From: an uncultured Opitutia bacterium
Lineage (GTDB): Bacteria; Verrucomicrobiota; Verrucomicrobiia; Opitutales; Opitutaceae
Direction of reading: 5' to 3'
Length of the DNA stretch: 64,000 bases
Assembly: GCA_903820035.1 (NCBI GenBank)
Contig: CAIJFT010000405.1
Coordinates: 1-64,000, forward strand
The notes under the pieces were generated by a model. That model was not told the DNA's origin. It saw only the letters and a program-made list of their open reading frames with translations, and did no database searches. Below, one piece after another: positions 59,988-64,000 of this stretch (the stretch's first letter is position 1; every line of letters begins with the position of its first letter). The translations under genes and the position numbers were made by a program.

Positions 59988-61028
59988 ATGAATAAATCCC
60001 TCCTCCAACGCGGAGTCCTCTCCGTTGTTTTCGCTGCGCTTCTCGCCGCTCCCTTGTCTGCCGATGTCGTTGAAACCAAGAACGGCGCCCGGATCATCGG
60101 TAAGGTGACAAAGATCGACGCCGGATCTGTTACCGTCGCCACTGATTACGCCGGCGCGGTGACGATCAAGCAGTCGGAAGTCACCGCAATTTCCACGGAC
60201 GCCCCGGTGGCGGTGCGTTTGACCTCCGGCACGCGCATTGACGGCAAGGTGGCTACGACCGGCGGGGCGGTGCAGATCACCGGCGCCGACGGTGCGATCA
60301 CGACCTCGGTTGACAAGGTGGCGGCGTCGTGGGCGGCGGGTGGCAAGGATCCGGCGGTGGCGGCGCTCGAGCGCGGCTGGGCCTACGAGGCTGCGGTCGA
60401 TGTCTCCGGCAAGTCCGGCAACAAGGAGCAGCTCGGCACGGGTTTCTCCGTCCGCGCGACGCTCGCGGGTTCCCAGGACACGCTGCAATTTTACACGGCG
60501 TACGACCGTCAGGTTTCCGACGGCAAGAAATCGGCCGACCAGTTCAAGGCCGGCGTCGACTATGCGAATAATTTTTCCGGTCGTAAATCGTGGTACGTCC
60601 GCAACGAAGGCGGCTTTGATCGCGTAAAGGATATCGATCTCTATGACGTCGCCGCGTCCGGTCTTGGGTATGACCTCATCAAGGAGCCAAAGCAGGCCCT
60701 GACGACTCGCGCCGGTCTGTCGTTCCGCTATGCCGGCTATAAGAACCCGGGCACCGCGGCCGTGAAGAGCGCCGGCTTGGACGTTGGCATCGCCCACCGG
60801 CTGCAGCTCGGGAACTCGCTGCTCGTGAATCGTCTGGCCTACGACCCGACCTTTGATGATTTCGGCAACTTTGTCCTCACCCACGAAAGTTCCCTCGAGC
60901 TGCCCGTCGCGAGCGGCCAATGGAAGATCCGTTTCGGTGTGGCCAACGACTACAACAGCAAGCCCGGCCGCGGGGTGGAGCGTCTCGACACGACCTATTT
61001 TACCCGCTTGGTGCTGAACTGGCGCTAG
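59988..61028 (+). CDS. secreted DUF481 outer-membrane barrel protein
   Basis: 346 residues. The signal peptide (VLSVVFAALLAAPLSA) is followed by an N-terminal half with repeats of KIDAGSVTVATDYAGAVTIKQSEVTAI type (two copies) that resemble small beta domains. Then comes the DUF481 barrel (AYEAAVDVSGKSGNKEQLGTGFSVRATLAG to FTRLVLNWR). DUF481 proteins are salt-inducible outer-membrane barrels of unknown role. The ATG 59988 begins at the signal. A strong terminator follows at 61062-61089. Confidence 0.87.
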   Translation: MNKSLLQRGVLSVVFAALLAAPLSADVVETKNGARIIGKVTKIDAGSVTVATDYAGAVTIKQSEVTAISTDAPVAVRLTSGTRIDGKVATTGGAVQITGADGAITTSVDKVAASWAAGGKDPAVAALERGWAYEAAVDVSGKSGNKEQLGTGFSVRATLAGSQDTLQFYTAYDRQVSDGKKSADQFKAGVDYANNFSGRKSWYVRNEGGFDRVKDIDLYDVAASGLGYDLIKEPKQALTTRAGLSFRYAGYKNPGTAAVKSAGLDVGIAHRLQLGNSLLVNRLAYDPTFDDFGNFVLTHESSLELPVASGQWKIRFGVANDYNSKPGRGVERLDTTYFTRLVLNWR

Positions 61029-61061
61029 GCCACCGCGGAATCTTCCGCGACCTCGCCCGGC

Positions 61062-61089
61062 AAGGCCGCCCTCCGGGGCGGCCTTTTTT
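61062..61089 (+). terminator. intrinsic terminator after DUF481 gene
   Basis: AAGGCCGCCC-TCC-GGGGCGGCCTT with a run of six Ts. It lies 34 bases after the stop. Confidence 0.9.
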
Positions 61090-61186
61090 GTCGCAGCCGT
61101 TCGCACTCGACCCGTGACAGCGGCATTGCACGGCGGCATCCGTTCCCTTTTCCTGCGGCGTCCGTCTCTTATCCCAACCCCTCCCT

Positions 61187-62191
61187 ATGAAGCTTCGCGT
61201 CCTGCCCGCCCTTGTTCTGGCCAGCCTGCTCGCATCCTCGTATGCGCTGCACGCCGCCGCCGCTGCCGCCGTCAAACTCACCCGCGCCGATGACCGGGTG
61301 CGCGTTGAAATCGACGGCCAGCTGTTCACCGAGTATATTTTCAAGGGCGCGCAAAAGCCCTACCTCTATCCGGTCATTGCGGCCGACGGCACACCGATGA
61401 CCCGCAACTACCCGATGAAATCCGATGTGGCCGGCGAGGTGAAGGATCACCCGCACCACCGGTCGCTGTGGTTCACGCACGGCGAGGTCAACGGCTTCAA
61501 CTTCTGGGCGGAGTCGGCCGGGGCCAAGCAGGGCCGCATCGTCAACACCGGCGTCGAGCAGTCCGTCCAAAACGGCGTCGGCGTGATTCGCGCCCTCAAT
61601 GAGTGGGTCGGACCGGACGGCGTGGTGCAGTTGACCGACGACACGACGATCCGCCTGCGCGGCGCGGCCGAGGGCCGTTACCTCGACTACGAGGTCACGC
61701 TCAAGGCGCCCGCCGGCAAACCCGTCGTGTTCGGCGACACCAAGGAAGGTTCGATGGCCATCCGTCTCCCGCTGTGGATGACGCCGCCGCATAGTTACTC
61801 CGACGGCGCCAATAAGCGCGTGAAGCATGAGGGGCTCGGCATCATCATCAATGACGCCGGTGTTACGAACACGCCGACCTGGGGCAAGAAGTCCGCGTGG
61901 GTCGACTACTACGCGCCGAAGGACGGCAAGGTCTACGGGGTCGCCATGTTCGATCACCCGGGCAACCCGCGCCACCCGACGTGGTGGCACGTGCGCGACT
62001 ACGCGCTGTTCGCCGCGAATCCGTTCGGCAAGCACGACTTTGAAAACCTCAAGGGCGAGCCCAACGCCGGCGACATGACGATTCCCGCGGGCGGCAGCGT
62101 CACCTTCCGCTGGCGTTTCTTCTTCCACCAGGGCGATGAAAAGACGGCGAAGATCGCCGAGCGGTTTAAGGACTACGCCGCCGGGAAGTAA
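61187..62191 (+). CDS. secreted PmoA-family (PF14100-type) protein
   Basis: 334 residues. The signal peptide is PALVLASLLASSYALHAAAA. Family blocks are YIFKGAQKPYLYPVIAADG, KDHPHHRSLWFTHGEVNGFNFW, and KSAWVDYYAPKDGKVYGVAMFDHPGNPRHPTWWHVRDYALFAANPFG. The PmoA name comes from a database label ('methane oxygenase PmoA') that is misleading; members are beta-sandwich proteins associated with carbohydrate use in Verrucomicrobia and Planctomycetes. It precedes a Gfo/Idh/MocA gene by 88 bases, with a terminator in between. Confidence 0.85.
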   Translation: MKLRVLPALVLASLLASSYALHAAAAAAVKLTRADDRVRVEIDGQLFTEYIFKGAQKPYLYPVIAADGTPMTRNYPMKSDVAGEVKDHPHHRSLWFTHGEVNGFNFWAESAGAKQGRIVNTGVEQSVQNGVGVIRALNEWVGPDGVVQLTDDTTIRLRGAAEGRYLDYEVTLKAPAGKPVVFGDTKEGSMAIRLPLWMTPPHSYSDGANKRVKHEGLGIIINDAGVTNTPTWGKKSAWVDYYAPKDGKVYGVAMFDHPGNPRHPTWWHVRDYALFAANPFGKHDFENLKGEPNAGDMTIPAGGSVTFRWRFFFHQGDEKTAKIAERFKDYAAGK

Positions 62192-62195
62192 GCGC

Positions 62196-62223
62196 GGGGC
62201 GGGCTTCACCCCGCCCTTTTTTT
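62196..62223 (+). terminator. intrinsic terminator between PmoA-like and Gfo/Idh genes
   Basis: GGGGCGGG-CTTCA-CCCCGCCC with seven Ts. It starts 4 bases after the PmoA-like stop, 57 bases ahead of the following ATG. Confidence 0.9.
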
Positions 62224-62279
62224 ATTTTGCGACCGAGCGCCGAGAGTCTTTCACCCCTCCTCCAAAAAACCCCCCCGTC

Positions 62280-63779
62280 ATGAACGCCCTGAACCGCCGG
62301 ACCTTTCTGAAAACCTCCGCGCTCGCCGCCGCCGGCGCCGCGCTTACCGCCCGCTCCTGGTCGCAAGTTGCAGGTGCCAACGGCGACCTCCGGGTCGCCG
62401 TCATCGGCCTCAACGGCCGCGGTAAGAGTCACCTCGGCAGCTTGGCCAGGATCTCCGGTGTGCGGGTGGTGGCGTTGTGCGATGTCGACTCCACCGTGCT
62501 TGCCCGGACCAAGGCCGGCCTCGGCGAGAAGGGGGCGGCGGTGAAAACCTACGTCGATCTCCGTGAGCTGCTCGCGAATCCGGACATCGACGCGGTGACA
62601 ATCGCCTCACCCAATCACCAGCATTCGCTGCAGGCGATCTGGGCGTGTCAGGCGGGCAAGGACGTGTACGTGGAGAAACCCGTTTCGCACAATATCTGGG
62701 AGGGTCGCCAGCTCGTCGCCGCCGCCACGAAGTACAATCGCGTGGTGCAGGCGGGTACGCAGATCCGCTCGGGCGAGGGCCTGCAGCAGGCGGTGGCGTG
62801 GGTGCGCGCCGGCAACCTCGGCAAGGTCACGGCCGCGCGCGGCTTCTGTTACAAACGCCGCGACACGATCGGCCTCGCCGACGGCCCGGTGCAGATACCG
62901 GCGACGATCAATTTCGACCTCTGGTGCGGTCCGGCTCCGCTCGTGGCGCCGAAACGCAAGCGGCTGCACTACGACTGGCACTGGATGCACGTCACCGGCA
63001 ACGGCGACGTCGGCAACCAGGGCATCCACCAGATGGACGTGGCGCGCTGGTTCCTCGGCGAGGCCGGGCTCCCGCGCCAGACCCTGAGCGTGGGCGGGCG
63101 GCTGGGTTACGTGGACGATGGTGACACGCCCAACACGCAGGTCGTCATCCATGATTACGCGTCTGCTCCCCTGATTTTCGAAGTCCGCGGCCTGCCGGCA
63201 AAACCCGGCGCCGGCGGTGGTGGCGGCGACGACGAGGGCGGCGGCCGGCGCGGCGGGGTGATGGACCAGTACCGCGGCGTCTCGGTGGGCAACGTCATCG
63301 ACTGTGAAGGTGGCAGCGTGGTGGTTCCGAGCTACACTGCGGCCACGGCCTACGACAAGGCGGGCAAGGTGGTGAAGGAGTTCAAAGGCAGCGACCGGCA
63401 CATGCAGAACTTTATCGACGTGGTGCGCAGCCGGAAGACGGCTCAGCTCTACGGCCCGGTCGAGGAGGGTCACCTGTCGAGTGCGCTTTGCCACCTCGGC
63501 AACATCTCGCATCAGCTCGGCAAGGCGGCGGCCACCGACGCGCTGCGCGAGAAGATCAAGGGCAACGCCCCGCTCGCGGAGGCCTGCGGCCGGATGCTGG
63601 AGCATCTCAAGACCAACCGGGTTGATCTCGCCCAAACGGCGCTCACGCTCGGCGTGCCGCTGACGATCGCGCGCGGCAAGGAGGCGTTTACCGGGGAATT
63701 TGCCGCCCAAGCCACGCCAATGCTCACGCGCCAATACCGCGCGCCGTTTGTGGTGCCGGAGATCGTCCGCGCCAGCTGA
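62280..63779 (+). CDS. Tat-exported Gfo/Idh/MocA-family oxidoreductase
   Basis: 499 residues. The Tat signal is NRRTFLKTSALAAAGAALT, the Rossmann motif VIGLNGRGKSHLG, and the EKP motif VYVEKPVSHNIWEGR. YDWHWMHVTGNGDVGNQGIHQMDVARW holds the catalytic-site His. It is paralogous to the protein at 19836 but has an inserted acidic/glycine segment (GAGGGGGDDEGGGRRGG). The substrate is an unknown sugar derivative. The ATG 62280 is chosen because the twin-Arg follows. Confidence 0.92.
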   Translation: MNALNRRTFLKTSALAAAGAALTARSWSQVAGANGDLRVAVIGLNGRGKSHLGSLARISGVRVVALCDVDSTVLARTKAGLGEKGAAVKTYVDLRELLANPDIDAVTIASPNHQHSLQAIWACQAGKDVYVEKPVSHNIWEGRQLVAAATKYNRVVQAGTQIRSGEGLQQAVAWVRAGNLGKVTAARGFCYKRRDTIGLADGPVQIPATINFDLWCGPAPLVAPKRKRLHYDWHWMHVTGNGDVGNQGIHQMDVARWFLGEAGLPRQTLSVGGRLGYVDDGDTPNTQVVIHDYASAPLIFEVRGLPAKPGAGGGGGDDEGGGRRGGVMDQYRGVSVGNVIDCEGGSVVVPSYTAATAYDKAGKVVKEFKGSDRHMQNFIDVVRSRKTAQLYGPVEEGHLSSALCHLGNISHQLGKAAATDALREKIKGNAPLAEACGRMLEHLKTNRVDLAQTALTLGVPLTIARGKEAFTGEFAAQATPMLTRQYRAPFVVPEIVRAS

Positions 63780-63810
63780 GCCGTTGCCCGTTGAACGATC
63801 GGCGACGTAG

Positions 63811-63870
63811 CCCTGCGCGTGAGCGCAGGGATTCTGGCGAAGCGAAAACTCCCTGCGCTCACGCGCAGGG
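63811..63870. repeat. double-hairpin element CCCTGCGCGTGAGCGCAGGG
   Basis: CCCTGCGCGTGAGCGCAGGGA (63811-63831) is perfectly inverted at 63850-63870, and each arm is itself a hairpin with 8-bp stems. The 18-base centre is GTTTTCG-like. It is REP-type, after the final complete gene. Confidence 0.8.
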
Positions 63871-63910
63871 CGGCGGATGGAGGCTCGACCGGTGGTCGGC
63901 CGTTCGACCG

Positions 63911-64000
63911 TTGGGCTGGCTTGCCCGCCAATGCTCCGCGGTCGGCCTCCTGGCCGCGTCCCTCGCCTGCGGCGCCACTCCGGCCCCGCCCGCGGCCAAC
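63911..64000 (+). CDS. possible start of a lipoprotein gene, cut by the window end
   Basis: From a TTG at 63911 the frame reads LGWLARQCSAVGLLAASLACGATPAPPAAN to the window edge, which looks like a lipoprotein signal peptide ending in LAC. The TTG start is a guess, and only 30 codons are visible. Confidence 0.3.
   Translation, partial: MGWLARQCSAVGLLAASLACGATPAPPAAN

Overview
The window looks like a chromosomal segment of a free-living Verrucomicrobiota bacterium of the Opitutaceae type. This rests on very high GC, several SusC-independent TonB-dependent receptors (TBDRs), Tat-exported Gfo/Idh/MocA oxidoreductases, DUF1080 and PmoA-family secreted proteins, a sulfatase plus alginate-lyase locus, and start codons that almost never carry a Shine-Dalgarno sequence. 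No rRNA, tRNA, CRISPR array, insertion sequence or phage gene was seen. Genes are dense, on both strands, in short operons that often join by 4-base ATGA/GTGA overlaps.

Layout. 1-10.3 kb: a TBDR with a downstream lipoprotein, a STAS protein, an alpha/beta hydrolase-GH3 acyl-adenylase pair, and a second TBDR. 10.5-17.7 kb: a SAM methyltransferase, a PafA-like phosphatase, a histone H1-like protein, two divergent PPK2-type polyphosphate enzymes and a site-2 protease with C-terminal zinc ribbons. 17.7-24 kb: DUF1080 protein, a nucleotidyltransferase-GHMP kinase fusion, two Gfo/Idh/MocA proteins and an asparaginase. 24-31 kb: response regulator-histidine kinase, MFS transporter with a secreted hydrolase, a threonine deaminase preceded by what reads as a complete leader-peptide attenuator, and a HutF-like amidohydrolase with a disordered arginine-rich N-terminus. 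31-34 kb: a three-gene amino-sugar operon (nucleotidyltransferase, NahK-like kinase, PIG-L deacetylase). 34-43 kb: an AraC regulator divergent from a TBDR, followed by alginate lyase, sulfatase, IolB-type isomerase, hexuronate-type MFS and SDR, a plausible polyuronate utilisation locus. 43-54 kb: kinase-fold protein, secreted six-hairpin-like protein, dipeptidase-MFS pair, and an operon of two membrane glycosyltransferase-like proteins sharing a C-terminal domain. 54-64 kb: a five-gene minus-strand operon around an amino-sugar kinase and SIS protein, a VOC protein, an rRNA-type methyltransferase, a DUF481 barrel, and a PmoA-family/Gfo-Idh pair.

Taken together the genes describe a polysaccharide- and amino-sugar-degrading heterotroph. 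The TBDRs would import oligomers, secreted lyases, sulfatases and hydrolases would process them, MFS carriers would move monomers, and cytoplasmic isomerases, dehydrogenases and kinases would feed central metabolism.

The most striking non-coding signal is the region upstream of the threonine deaminase (27.9-28.05 kb). It has a 25-codon ORF with two Ile-Ile codon pairs, a hairpin over the next codons, a 7-bp antiterminator pairing, and an 11-bp terminator with a T-tract that ends just before the deaminase ATG. Other points are a pyrimidine-rich start-codon context in place of Shine-Dalgarno, several families of intergenic inverted repeats, and enzymes with unusual domain combinations or altered catalytic residues. 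All family assignments were made by eye from the sequence, without database searches.
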